Program-made: the position numbers and the translations under genes
Shown: in pieces, positions 9,315 to 17,883 of the stretch
Position numbering within the stretch: position 1 is the first letter of the stretch
How the letters are laid out: each line of letters begins with the position of its first letter
Assembly (NCBI GenBank): GCA_021775095.1
Contig: JAJFII010000019.1
Location: 1 to 64,000, forward strand
Length of the DNA stretch: 64,000 nucleotides
Direction of reading: 5' to 3'
Source: Rhodospirillales bacterium
Lineage (GTDB): Bacteria > Pseudomonadota > Alphaproteobacteria > Rhodospirillales > Casp-alpha2
Notes under the pieces: generated by a model
Databases searched by the model: none
What the model saw: the letters and a program-made list of their open reading frames with translations, nothing else
What the model was told of the DNA's origin: nothing

Positions 9315-10547
9315 ATGCCCAGTGAAAAAGACATTTTGGCCCTGGTTGATGAACAGGAATGCATCGAGTTTCTGGCTAAAATGGTGCAACACAAAAGTTA
9401 TACGGAAACCCCCGGGGAAATTAAGCTGGCGCGCTTTATGCGCGACGCCATGGCCGATTTGGGCCTGCAGGCAGAACTGCAGCCCGTTGTCGCAGACCGG
9501 GTTAATGCGATCGGCACTTTGAGGGGTACTGGCGGCGGAAAAAGTCTGTTGTTTAATGGTCATTTGGATACCAACCCAGCGACCGATGGCTGGACCGTTG
9601 ATCCCTGGGGCGGCCTGGTCAAAGACGACTGTTTGTATGGGATTGGTGTCTCCAATATGAAAGCCGGCGACGCCGCCTATTTTTGCGCTGTGAGAACCCT
9701 GGTTAAAGCCGGATTTAGACCGGCGGGTGACGTTATATTAACCTACGTCATCGGCGAGTTGCAGGGCGGCGTTGGTACGGTTCGGGCCATTGAGCAAGGC
9801 GTAAAAGCCGACTATTTTATCAATTGCGAACCAACGGATGTGGCCGCTTTGACCCTGCATGCGGGTGCCTTTGTCATCATTATCGAGCTCGAGGGCATTA
9901 CCCGTCATATCTCGAAGCGCGAAGAAGCCGTCGACGTGATTGCGGCGGCGTCGGCCTTAATCCCAAGAATAAACGCTATTGAATTCTCTGGCGCCAAAAA
10001 CGCCCTGCACAAATCGGTGAACCGGGCCAACATCGGCACCATCCGGGGTTCCCTTTCAAGGGACTTTCACGATTGGCGACCGCCACAAATTGCCGATTTT
10101 GCCCGCCTGACCGGCACCGCCCGTTATTCGCCGTCGCAAACGCAAGATTCGGTATTAGCGGATATTCGCCGCGAACTTGATACCCTGGAACGGGAATTTC
10201 CGGGCCTCAAAACGCTTGTCAAATCGGAGCAGGAGGAAACCGGGCGGCCTTTGATGCTGCCCTTTGAAGTGGATCCCGCGTCGCCCATCGTCACGTCCGT
10301 GAATGGGGCCTACAAACGCTTGCGCGGTGTCGACCAGCCAACGGGTGCGATGGCGCCGCCGTGTTTTTACGGCACCGACGCGGCGCATTTTCAACATATG
10401 GTCGGCATGGAAGGGGTTGTCTGCGGGCCCGGCGGCAAATTTAATACGATGCCCGATGAACGGGTTGAACTGACCGATTACCTGGACGCCGTTCGTCTTT
10501 ATTTGATGGTGATATTGGATATTTGCGGACCCGTAGGAGAACTCTGA
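9315..10547 (+). CDS. M20-like protein with altered metal-ligand motifs
   Basis: 410 residues with M20 topology: NGHLDTNPATDGW matches the first metal motif and CEPTD the later Glu. Other canonical ligands are changed. The bridging Asp motif reads GIGVSNMKAG (Asp to Asn), the catalytic Glu-Glu motif reads GELQGG, and the C-terminal His motif reads KFNTMPDER (His to Asn). The fold is complete, including the dimerisation part (GITRHISKREEAVD), so it is not a decaying gene. I recall this variant motif set as recurring in related bacteria, so it may be a distinct subfamily with one metal or a non-hydrolytic role. AAGGAG lies 7 bases ahead of the ATG. It sits in the same operon as the intact M20 gene at 2521. 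Confidence 0.82.
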   Translation: MPSEKDILALVDEQECIEFLAKMVQHKSYTETPGEIKLARFMRDAMADLGLQAELQPVVADRVNAIGTLRGTGGGKSLLFNGHLDTNPATDGWTVDPWGGLVKDDCLYGIGVSNMKAGDAAYFCAVRTLVKAGFRPAGDVILTYVIGELQGGVGTVRAIEQGVKADYFINCEPTDVAALTLHAGAFVIIIELEGITRHISKREEAVDVIAAASALIPRINAIEFSGAKNALHKSVNRANIGTIRGSLSRDFHDWRPPQIADFARLTGTARYSPSQTQDSVLADIRRELDTLEREFPGLKTLVKSEQEETGRPLMLPFEVDPASPIVTSVNGAYKRLRGVDQPTGAMAPPCFYGTDAAHFQHMVGMEGVVCGPGGKFNTMPDERVELTDYLDAVRLYLMVILDICGPVGEL

Positions 10548-11674
10548 TCGCCGCCCTGACCAACCCCTTTCCGGCCCGTCTGGCTAAACTCCGCCAAGCG
10601 ATGAGTGACGCCGGTGCCGAGCTCTATTTGGCGGATCATGGCGAACTGATGGGCTGGTTGACCGGATATCAGGGCACGGAAACCATGTATCGGGCGCTGT
10701 TGGTGCCTAAGAACGGCGACCCCTGGTTGGTAGTGCGGGGGCTCGATGCGCCGCAAGCGGCGGTGCAAAGTTGGTTGACGGATATTGTCGGCTTCAAAGA
10801 TTGGGATGACCCCCACCTGGCAGTCACCGGCTCGCTCGTGGAACGGGGTTTTGGCAGAGCTACAATCTTAACCGACAACCACTCCTATTCGTTTACCGCC
10901 CATACCTATGGACGGTTGTCTGCCGCCCTTCCCGAAGTGAATTTTGTCTTTAACCCGGGTTTGAGTGATCGCTTGCGGGCCGTCAAAGACCGCATAGAAA
11001 TCAACCATTTGCGGGCTGCCGCCAAAGCTGCCGACCGGTCCATGGAGCGATTGCGCTCGGAAATTAAGGCGGGCAGTACCACGCGCCAGGCCGGAGCCAT
11101 CGCCGCATCGAGTTACATGCTGTTTGGTGCCGATGACGGCCAGGTGGGCCGGATTTGCCGGGGCCAGGGCAGCACCGGGTTTTTACATGCGGAACTGGAT
11201 GACATTCCGCTTTGCCACGGCGACGTGCTGCATGCGGAATTGGTGCCGAAGGTCCAGCGCTACAGTGCGCGGCTGATGCGGCCCATTGCCATTGGTGAAA
11301 TCAAACCCGAGATCGCTGAGCTGACCACGGCCCTGGTTCATCATCAGGACAAACAAATTGCCGCCATGGCCAGCGGGCGTGTGGCCGCCGACGTCGATGC
11401 GGTTCTGCGCGACGGGGTGCGCAACGCCGGTCTGCGCGATCAATACGAAAATGTCTCTGGGTATATGCTCGGTCTGTACGGTCGCACGCCGCGCTCCAGC
11501 GATTTCTCCCACGTCTTCCTGCCGACCAGCCAGTGGCAGCTGCAGGCCGGAATGGTTTTTCACATGTATACCTCGGCCGGTGGCATCGGCATCAGTGAAA
11601 CCGTTTTAGTGACCGATCAAGGCGGCGAACGCCTGACCCGGACACCGCGTCAGGTTTTGCGCGCTGGCGGATGA
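10544..11674 (+). CDS. M24-family hydrolase, ectoine hydrolase (EutD/DoeA)-like
   Basis: About 376 residues in the pita-bread fold of creatinase and Xaa-Pro aminopeptidase. Four of the five metal-ligand positions differ from peptidases: the first Asp aligns with Glu in GDVLHAELV, the second with Arg in SARLMRP, the GHG motif reads GYMLG, and the EPG Glu aligns with MYT. The ending (GMVFHMYT, GISETVLVTDQGGERL, PRQVL) closely resembles ectoine hydrolases, which also lack the metal site. So it is probably a metal-independent amidohydrolase of a cyclic or guanidino-like substrate. The likely start is a CTG at 10544, 4 bases after an excellent AGGAG and overlapping the previous stop as CTGA. A TTG at 10523 is the alternative. 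Last gene of the operon. Confidence 0.75.
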   Translation: MIAALTNPFPARLAKLRQAMSDAGAELYLADHGELMGWLTGYQGTETMYRALLVPKNGDPWLVVRGLDAPQAAVQSWLTDIVGFKDWDDPHLAVTGSLVERGFGRATILTDNHSYSFTAHTYGRLSAALPEVNFVFNPGLSDRLRAVKDRIEINHLRAAAKAADRSMERLRSEIKAGSTTRQAGAIAASSYMLFGADDGQVGRICRGQGSTGFLHAELDDIPLCHGDVLHAELVPKVQRYSARLMRPIAIGEIKPEIAELTTALVHHQDKQIAAMASGRVAADVDAVLRDGVRNAGLRDQYENVSGYMLGLYGRTPRSSDFSHVFLPTSQWQLQAGMVFHMYTSAGGIGISETVLVTDQGGERLTRTPRQVLRAGG

Positions 11675-11683
11675 TCACCATTT

Positions 11684-11711
11684 AAATCGGTTTTCGGCAT
11701 AACCGATTTTT
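11684..11711 (+). terminator. Rho-independent terminator of the M20/ABC/M24 operon
   Basis: A 9-base stem (AAATCGGTT and AACCGATTT) with an 8-base loop, ending in a T5 run, 9 bases after the M24 stop. Classic intrinsic terminator for the 2521-11674 operon. Confidence 0.85.
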
Positions 11712-11825
11712 AAGGTAATGGGATCAGGGCTTGGAAGAACCCTATCTGTTGCCCTTGAAATGTGAATCCAGTCAATAACCCAAAACTGGAAAATTTTCCG
11801 GGCTTTATCGTTACCTGTTCCTGCC

Positions 11826-12335
11826 TTAAAAAAGCGATTTTAATTGTTCGAGCCACGCCACAATTCGGGCTTCGTTGACGCCGAAGTCGCTTTTTCCGTA
11901 GTGCGACCGGCTGTAGATAGCCAGGGTCGAGGCGTTTTCACCATGATTGAAAAACTGCACCGTTATGCTGTCGGGGTAGCGCATCAAGGTCGAGCGCTGG
12001 ATGTGGGTGATCTGGCCGTCCGGCCCGGCAATTGTCTGTCGGCCCATACGGGGTTGTTTGGTGAGCACATCCATCCATCGCTGTCGGAGGGTATCGGGCG
12101 GGACCTGAAAGATCGGGCTGACAAGATGCGGCGTCGCCGCACAATATTCGATCCGGCAGACCAAAAACTGATTGGGGTTTTCGGTCAGAACCAGGCTGGA
12201 AAATTGGATTGGGGCTGTGTTGATGGGGCCAAACAGTGCCGCCAGCAGGCGGTCACGACCAACGATGGCGACCATTAACATAACAAGGATCACAATTAGG
12301 CAAATGCCTTTGGCGAAGGTAATAAGCCGTTTCAT
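11826..12335 (-). CDS. DUF1499 family protein
   Basis: 169 residues. An N-terminal membrane anchor or signal (residues about 8-28: FAKGICLIVILVMLMVAIVG) precedes a DUF1499 domain. The domain is recognisable from its end, AIYSRSHYGKSDFGVNEARIVAWLEQL, and from the central NPNQFLVC segment. DUF1499 proteins are small, widespread in proteobacteria and cyanobacteria, and of unknown function; the domain probably faces the periplasm here. The ATG at 12335 is preferred over 12389 because AAGGA lies upstream and the protein then starts right before the membrane helix. It faces the M24 gene tail to tail, with the terminator between them. Confidence 0.8.
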   Translation of the reverse strand: MKRLITFAKGICLIVILVMLMVAIVGRDRLLAALFGPINTAPIQFSSLVLTENPNQFLVCRIEYCAATPHLVSPIFQVPPDTLRQRWMDVLTKQPRMGRQTIAGPDGQITHIQRSTLMRYPDSITVQFFNHGENASTLAIYSRSHYGKSDFGVNEARIVAWLEQLKSLF

Positions 12336-12442
12336 GGGATCTAAATCCTTTGTGTATGGGTGGTGGAATTCATTAATTCCAAAAATCACTTTTATGGGCT
12401 TTGGATGATCTCGGCGAACGGCTCCGCCAGCCCACGGTCGCC

Positions 12443-14050
12443 CTATTCCTTGGATGCCGTTCTCTCCCGGGTTATTCCGTGCACCAAGTCGGCACCTTTT
12501 TCGGCGATCATCACCACCGGCGAATAGGTGTTCGAACTGACCACCCGGGGCATCACTGATGAATCAATGACCCTGAGGCCGGCCACCCCACGGACTTTTA
12601 AATCCGGCGCCACGACCGTGCGCCGATCCGTCGCCGGTCCCATGCGGCAGGTGCCCGCCGGATGGTAATCGGTTTTGCAGTTCTGTCGGCCATAGTCGGC
12701 AATTTCATCGTCGCTCTGGACGTCGGGACCGGGTGCAACCTCGCTTTTGATGTAGGGTTTAAAACTCGGTTGCGCCATGATTTTTCGGGCGATCTTAAAA
12801 CCCTTTATGGAAACCTCCTGATCGTAGGGGTCCGACCAGAAGTTGGGGTCAATGTTCGGCGCTTCGTCGGGGTTTGGGGACTTTAAGGTGACACTGCCGC
12901 GACTGCGCGGCTGCATGATCGTCGAATTGAGGGTGACGCCATTTTTGATTTTTTTAACCCCGTGTTCGAGGCCTGAACCGGGCAGAAAATGAAACTGAAT
13001 ATCCGGTGATGGCGCTTTGTCATCGGCCCACCAAAAGCCGCCGCCGTCGACCAGATTGGAGGCGACCGGGCCGGTGCGGAACAACAGGTACTGCAAACCG
13101 GCCCAGAGCGCCATATGAGGCGGTTTATAACGATCAAAACTGTAACTATCGGAACATTCACTGACCTGGAAAATGTCCACATGGTCATGCAGGTTTTTAC
13201 CGACCCCGGGTACATCGGCGACCACCGGAATGCCCAGTCGGCGTAATTCCTCGGCCGGGCCAATGCCCGACAAAAGCAAGAGTTTGGGTGAGCCGATCGC
13301 CCCCGCCGTCACCAGGACTTCGCGTTGACACCGCAGGACCGTCTCGCCCGCGCCCTGTTTTAAGGCAACGCCAACGGCGCGGCCCTCTTCAATCACCACC
13401 CGGCGGACCAGGCTGTTGGTTTTAATGGTCAGATTGGACCGGCTCATGACGGGTCGCAGATAGGAGACCGGTGCGCTCGAGCGCCGGCCGTTGTGGGTGG
13501 TTGTCTGATAAAACCCAAAACCCTCCTGCGACGCACCATTAAAATCCGGGTTATAGGGAAAACCGGCTTCCTGACAGGCGCGGACAAAAACCTGGGTCAT
13601 GGTTTGCGGTTCCGGATCGGAAACCCTTAAAGGTCCGCCAACCCCATGCCATTTATTGGAAAACCTCGGATTGTCCTCGGAGCGCCGGTAATAGGGTAAA
13701 ATGTCTTCGTGCGACCAACCCTCGCAGCCATCTTCGGAGGCCCATTGGTTATAATCATTGGGGTTTCCCCGGGTGAAAACCTGGGCATTTATGGAACTGC
13801 CGCCGCCCAATACTTTGCCTTGCGGATACCACATTTGACGGTTGTTCAAGTGTTTTTGCGGCGCCGTTGAATACCCCCAGGACGCCAAGGTGCCGGTCAT
13901 TTTGGCAAATCCCGCCGGCAGGTGAATGAGCGGATGGCGATCCGGCTTGCCGGCCTCCAGCAGCAATACCCGGACCTTTGGGTCTGCCGTCAGTCGATTG
14001 GCCAGAACACAGCCGGCCGGTCCACTGCCGACAATAATATAGTCAAACAC
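12443..14050 (-). CDS. GMC-family FAD oxidoreductase (choline/alcohol dehydrogenase-like)
   Basis: 535 residues. An FAD-binding Rossmann motif opens the protein (DYIIVGSGPAGCVLANRL). The GMC signatures follow: GKVLGGGSSINAQVFTRGNP near residue 85 and GAIGSPKLLLLSGIGP near 270. The C-terminal catalytic region has DYHPAGTCRMG, carrying the active-site His, then RVIDSSVMPRVVSSNTYSPVVMIAEKGADLV. Members oxidise alcohols such as choline or polyethylene glycol using bound FAD. The GTG at 14050 is chosen because GGGGAGG lies 6 bases upstream and the flavin motif begins at once; the longer frame to 14206 adds unrelated residues. It ends before the DUF1499 gene and follows the IclR gene on the same strand. 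Confidence 0.88.
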   Translation of the reverse strand: MFDYIIVGSGPAGCVLANRLTADPKVRVLLLEAGKPDRHPLIHLPAGFAKMTGTLASWGYSTAPQKHLNNRQMWYPQGKVLGGGSSINAQVFTRGNPNDYNQWASEDGCEGWSHEDILPYYRRSEDNPRFSNKWHGVGGPLRVSDPEPQTMTQVFVRACQEAGFPYNPDFNGASQEGFGFYQTTTHNGRRSSAPVSYLRPVMSRSNLTIKTNSLVRRVVIEEGRAVGVALKQGAGETVLRCQREVLVTAGAIGSPKLLLLSGIGPAEELRRLGIPVVADVPGVGKNLHDHVDIFQVSECSDSYSFDRYKPPHMALWAGLQYLLFRTGPVASNLVDGGGFWWADDKAPSPDIQFHFLPGSGLEHGVKKIKNGVTLNSTIMQPRSRGSVTLKSPNPDEAPNIDPNFWSDPYDQEVSIKGFKIARKIMAQPSFKPYIKSEVAPGPDVQSDDEIADYGRQNCKTDYHPAGTCRMGPATDRRTVVAPDLKVRGVAGLRVIDSSVMPRVVSSNTYSPVVMIAEKGADLVHGITRERTASKE

Positions 14051-14177
14051 AAAGGCCTCCCCATGGTGCAAATGCCGGTGCCCGCGCGGGCCAAAGCAGA
14101 CTATCACACTCCTTTGGATTGTGAAGGGCCCATGCCCTTGGAATGAAGCGCCGGCGCTGATGCAACGTTCAGAAACT

Positions 14178-14954
14178 CTAAGGAGTGGTCTTAAACAATT
14201 TGGCAATTTTTACCGTGGTGGTGCGCAGGCGGTCCTTAAGGTCGGATTTTTTATGGTCAAACCGGTGGGAAGGTACGGGGATCGAAACGGAATAAATATT
14301 GCCGTCGTGATCTTCAAAGGCCGTGCCGATGGCGGAGATACCGTCGGTATGTTCATCGACGTCGGCAGCAAACCCTTGGCTGCGGATCTCATCGATCTCG
14401 CGCATAAACTGACCCAGGGCACGGATACCCCGACCGCTGGAACGCAGTTCACGGGTCGCCAATGTTTCGACGGTTTGGTTATCCAATAAGGCTAGGCAGG
14501 CTTTGCCATTGGCGGTTGAGGTTAAGGGAAAGGATTCGCCCACCGTGGCCACGGCGCGCAGGCGGTGTGGACCGATGATTTGATCGACAAAAACCATGTG
14601 GTCACTGCGAAAAGCCGCCAGATCGACGGTTTCTCCGGTCTGTTCGGACAGGCCGGCCAGATAGGGCCGGATCGTCACTGTGATGTCCAGCCGTCCGGCC
14701 GATGCCAGGGCCTGAATTTCAGGTCCCAAGCGGATGCCACCGCCGTTCGCGTCAACCATCACCAGCCGTTCAGCCAGCAGGGCGTTGACAATTCTCTGCA
14801 CCGTTGAGCGCGCCAGGGAAACCCGGGTTGCAATCTGGCCTAGGCTCAGACCGTCGTTGTCGTCCTTTAACAGACGCAATATGGCGGCCGCGCGGGCAAT
14901 CACTTGGATGCCATGGGCCGATCTTTTTTCTTTCGGGGAAACGCTTGCTGCCAT
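14178..14954 (-). CDS. IclR-family transcriptional regulator
   Basis: 258 residues. An N-terminal winged helix (GIQVIARAAAILRLLKDDNDGLSLGQIATRVSLARSTVQRIVNAL) is followed by an IclR effector domain of about 170 residues (RPYLAGLSEQTGETVDLAAF, ACLALLDNQTVE, IDEIRSQGFAADVDEHTDGISAIG). IclR proteins often control aromatic catabolism and bind pathway intermediates. The ATG at 14954 has GGAG 6 bases upstream; ATGs at 14978 and 15038 extend the frame without known features. It lies divergent to the LIV-type importer and molybdenum hydroxylase operon across about 150 bases holding candidate operators, so it is the prime candidate regulator. Confidence 0.88.
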   Translation of the reverse strand: MAASVSPKEKRSAHGIQVIARAAAILRLLKDDNDGLSLGQIATRVSLARSTVQRIVNALLAERLVMVDANGGGIRLGPEIQALASAGRLDITVTIRPYLAGLSEQTGETVDLAAFRSDHMVFVDQIIGPHRLRAVATVGESFPLTSTANGKACLALLDNQTVETLATRELRSSGRGIRALGQFMREIDEIRSQGFAADVDEHTDGISAIGTAFEDHDGNIYSVSIPVPSHRFDHKKSDLKDRLRTTTVKIAKLFKTTP

Positions 14955-15011
14955 GGTTCGCTCCGGATTCCAAATCATCGGACTAGAAAATTGCCAATTG
15001 ACCGCATTATA

Positions 15012-15037
15012 ATACAAATGTATCATAATGCGATACA
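15012..15037. promoter_or_regulatory. Overlapping inverted repeats, probable IclR operator
   Basis: Three half-sites alternate here: ATACA (15012-15016), TGTATC (15019-15024) and GATACA (15032-15037). The first two form ATACA-AA-TGTAT, and the second and third form TGTATC-N7-GATACA. The site lies between the divergent IclR gene and the binding-protein gene in AT-rich DNA, where a regulator controlling both would bind. Confidence 0.55.
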
Positions 15038-15105
15038 ATAATAAAAATTAGAATGTGTCCATATAAACAGGTTGATCCACCTCCGGGTGGAAAAAGGAGA
15101 GGTCC

Positions 15106-16380
15106 ATGTCGAAAAAAGTATTTTCACGCCGTCGTCTGCTGACGGGAACAGCCGCCCTGCTGGCGGCCCCTGCACTTCTAAAATACACCCGCGCCTATGC
15201 CGCCAATCCGGTCCTTAAAATTGGTCACGTGAGCCCCCGCTCCGGACCTCTGGCCGGATTTGGCGAAGCCGACCCCTATACCCTTGACGCCATCCAAAAG
15301 ATTTTTTCCGGCGGCCTGGCAAACAATGGTAAATCCTATGAAGTGCAGATTATCTCGAAGGACACCCAGTCCAATCCCAACCGGGCGGCCGATGTGGCGG
15401 CTGAATTGATCCTCGATGACGAGGTCGATATTATCGTCGCCGCGTCGACACCCGACACCACCAACCCGGTCGCCGATCAGGCGGAAGTCAACGAAATCCC
15501 GTGCATCACAACGGACTGCCCGTGGCAGCCCTATTTCTTTGGCCGCAACGGCAATCCGGCCCAGGGGTTTGACTGGACTTATCATTTTTTCTGGGGCCTC
15601 GAAGATGTTATCGGCGCGTTTTTGTCTCTGTGGGACAGCAGTGGTGCCGCCAAGTCGGTGGCCGGATTGTTTCCCAATGACGCGGACGGTAACGCCTGGG
15701 GTGATAAAAACTTAGGTTTACCCAAACCCCTGGCTGCGGCGGGCTACAAATTAGTAGACCCCGGTCGGTACCAACCCCTGTCCGAGGATTTTTCGGCGCA
15801 AATTTCGGCCTTCAAAGAAGCGGGCTGTGAAATTGTTACGGGCAATATGATACCGCCGGATTTTGCCAATTTCTGGGCTCAGGCGGCGCAGCAGGGGTTT
15901 AATCCGAAGGTTGTAACCATCGGCAAGGCCCTGCTTTTCCCGGCTGTCATTGAAAGCCTGGGCGCCCGTGGTGACGGCCTCACCTCCGAAATCTGGTGGT
16001 CTCCAGACCATCCGTTTACATCCAGTTTAACCGGTGACAGCGCAAAAGCCCTGGCCAGCGGTTATACGGCAGCGACCAAACGGCCGTGGACCCAACCGAT
16101 TGGTTTTAAACACGCACTGTTCGAGGTGGTCGCCGATGTGGTCAAACGCAGCGCTGATCTGGATGACAAAATGGCGATAATGGAGGCCATCAAATCGACC
16201 AAACTTGCAACCATCGTCGGCCCCGTTGACTGGAGCAAAGGGCCCGTTAAAAACGTCACAAAAACCCCCCTGGTCGCCGGACAATGGCAACGCACGGGGA
16301 ACAAAATGGAGTTGAAAATCACCAACAATCAGACCGCACCGGAAATTCCCGTGACCGGTAAACTGAAACTGTTGGCCTAA
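15106..16380 (+). CDS. Type-1 periplasmic binding protein of a LIV-type ABC importer
   Basis: 424 residues. A Tat-type signal (SRRRLLTGTAALLAAPALL) ends near residue 30 (AYAA). The mature protein has the leucine-binding-like fold: LKIGHVSPRSGPLAGFGEAD, VQIISKDTQSNPNRAADVAAELI, DIIVAASTPDTTNPVADQAE and VAGLFPNDADGNAWGD. LIV-type binding proteins capture amino acids but in many soil and marine bacteria also aromatic acids. Its operon partners are a molybdenum hydroxylase and a ring-cleaving dioxygenase, so an aromatic ligand is likely (inference). A GGAGAGG site precedes the ATG. A strong hairpin follows at 16393. Confidence 0.92.
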   Translation: MSKKVFSRRRLLTGTAALLAAPALLKYTRAYAANPVLKIGHVSPRSGPLAGFGEADPYTLDAIQKIFSGGLANNGKSYEVQIISKDTQSNPNRAADVAAELILDDEVDIIVAASTPDTTNPVADQAEVNEIPCITTDCPWQPYFFGRNGNPAQGFDWTYHFFWGLEDVIGAFLSLWDSSGAAKSVAGLFPNDADGNAWGDKNLGLPKPLAAAGYKLVDPGRYQPLSEDFSAQISAFKEAGCEIVTGNMIPPDFANFWAQAAQQGFNPKVVTIGKALLFPAVIESLGARGDGLTSEIWWSPDHPFTSSLTGDSAKALASGYTAATKRPWTQPIGFKHALFEVVADVVKRSADLDDKMAIMEAIKSTKLATIVGPVDWSKGPVKNVTKTPLVAGQWQRTGNKMELKITNNQTAPEIPVTGKLKLLA

Positions 16381-16392
16381 GGTCGCCTCTTC

Positions 16393-16435
16393 GGACCGGA
16401 GACACCTAGGGTCCTGACCCTAAGTGCTCCGGTCC
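16393..16435 (+). terminator. Long post-binding-protein hairpin
   Basis: Nested inverted repeats: outer arms GGACCGGAG and CTCCGGTCC (9 bases), then CAC/GTG, then inner arms TAGGGTC and GACCCTA around CT. The 43-base structure starts 13 bases after the binding-protein stop and lacks a T-run. It is best read as an attenuator or mRNA 3' stabiliser between binding-protein and ATPase genes. Confidence 0.7.
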
Positions 16436-16451
16436 TCACAGGAGCTCCAAC

Positions 16452-17180
16452 GTGACGAACCTGCTTGAATTGAACCAGTTATCAAAAGCCTTTGGTGCCG
16501 TCCGGGTCTCTGACGGCCTGTCCTTTGCCTTGGCCGGCGGTGAAGCCCTTGGGGTCATTGGTCCGAACGGTGCCGGCAAAACCAGTATGTTCAATTTAAT
16601 TACGGGTACTCTGGACGCCGATTCCGGCGATATTCTATATGCCGGCAAGAGTGTGATTTCACTCTCGGCGGCGGCCCGCGCCAAATCCGGTATGGCCCGT
16701 TCCTTTCAGGTGCCGCAACCGTTTACCGCCATGACGGTGTTTGAAAACACCCTGGTCGCGGCGACGGCTGCCGCCGGGCTTTCGATCCGCGACGCAAACG
16801 GCCATTGTCTGCAGGTCCTTGATCAAATCGGCATGATGGACAAAGCCAATGATCCGGCCGGCAGCCTAACGCTGCTGGAACGCAAACGCCTGGAACTGGC
16901 GCGGGCCCTGGCGGCAAAACCAAAACTCCTGTTACTCGACGAAATTGCCGGTGGATTAACGGAACACGAATGCCGGGATCTGGTGGCAACCATTCGATCC
17001 TTGCGGCAAACCGGGATCACGATCATTTGGATCGAACATATTGTCCATGCCCTGCTGGCCGTCGTTGATCGTTTATTGGTCCTCGATTTTGGTCAGAAGA
17101 TTGCCGATGGCGATCCAACCGCCGTCATGGCCGACGGCCAGGTGCGGCAAATTTATATGGGGATCGATGCCGATGCCTGA
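16452..17180 (+). CDS. LIV-type ABC ATPase, LivG type
   Basis: 242 residues. Walker A is GPNGAGKTS. The LivG-specific stretch RSFQVPQPFTAMTVFENTLVA follows. The signature is divergent (GSLTLLERKRLELARAL instead of LSGGQ), as often seen in LivG-like proteins of aromatic transporters. Walker B is LLLLDEIAGGLTEHE and the switch His is in WIEHIVHALL. It energises import with the LivF-type partner. The GTG at 16452 has AGGAG 8 bases upstream. It overlaps the next gene by a few bases. Confidence 0.9.
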   Translation: MTNLLELNQLSKAFGAVRVSDGLSFALAGGEALGVIGPNGAGKTSMFNLITGTLDADSGDILYAGKSVISLSAAARAKSGMARSFQVPQPFTAMTVFENTLVAATAAAGLSIRDANGHCLQVLDQIGMMDKANDPAGSLTLLERKRLELARALAAKPKLLLLDEIAGGLTEHECRDLVATIRSLRQTGITIIWIEHIVHALLAVVDRLLVLDFGQKIADGDPTAVMADGQVRQIYMGIDADA

Positions 17181-17880
17181 ACCCGTCCTCCTGCAAACCC
17201 ATGATCTGGTCGCCCGCTATGGCGATTTTCAAGCCCTGTTCGGTATCGATTTTTCGGTTTCAGCGGGTGAAGTGGTTGCCGTTATCGGCGCCAATGGGGC
17301 CGGCAAAAGCACCCTGATGAAGGCGATCATCGGCCTTTTGCCGAGCCCCGCCGGGTCCGTGTTATACCACGCCAAACCGATTGGCGATTTGGCCGCCCAT
17401 GAAATCACTCATTTGGGCATGACCCTGGTGCCCGAGGGGCGGCAGCTGTTCCCGTCCCTGTCGGTCGAGGAAAATCTGGTCATTGGCGGCCAAATGAACC
17501 GACCCGGCCCGTGGTCGGTAGCGGCCGTCTATGATCTGTTTCCGGTGCTTAAACAACGCCGCCACCAGCCGAGCACGTCGCTTTCCGGCGGCCAGCAGCA
17601 AATGGTCGCCATCGGCCGGGCGTTAATGTCGAATCCGGATCTGATCTTGTTTGATGAAGTCAGTTTGGGACTGGCACCAATAATTATAAACGACATATAC
17701 GCCGCCCTGCCACGGATCATCGAACAGGGCATGAGCGCAGTTATTGTTGAGCAGGATATTTCCCGGGCCCTGGCGGTTTCTGACCGGGCCTATTGCCTGC
17801 AGGAAGGTCGCATATCCCTGGAAGGGCCATCCGGCTGCCTGACACGGGCGGCCGTCAACCATGCGTATTTTGGGGTCTGA
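17173..17880 (+). CDS. LIV-type ABC ATPase, LivF type
   Basis: 235 residues. Walker A is GANGAGKST. The LivF hallmark GMTLVPEGRQLFPSLSVEENLVIGG is present, with signature LSGGQQQMVAIGRALM and Walker B LILFDEVSLGLAP. It pairs with the LivG-type ATPase. The start at 17173 gives an 8-base overlap with the upstream stop; an in-frame ATG at 17167 is equally near a GGGG site and would add two residues. A longer frame beginning at 17041 lies inside the LivG gene and is not real. Confidence 0.9.
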   Translation: MPEPVLLQTHDLVARYGDFQALFGIDFSVSAGEVVAVIGANGAGKSTLMKAIIGLLPSPAGSVLYHAKPIGDLAAHEITHLGMTLVPEGRQLFPSLSVEENLVIGGQMNRPGPWSVAAVYDLFPVLKQRRHQPSTSLSGGQQQMVAIGRALMSNPDLILFDEVSLGLAPIIINDIYAALPRIIEQGMSAVIVEQDISRALAVSDRAYCLQEGRISLEGPSGCLTRAAVNHAYFGV

Positions 17881-17883
17881 GAC

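Noticed and set aside
9315-10547. Calling the altered M20 gene a pseudogene
   Set aside because: The frame is intact, has a strong ribosome site and a complete fold; the changes are confined to metal ligands.
17041-17172. Upstream extension of the LivF-type gene
   Set aside because: This part overlaps the conserved end of the LivG-type gene in a different frame and has no ATPase features.
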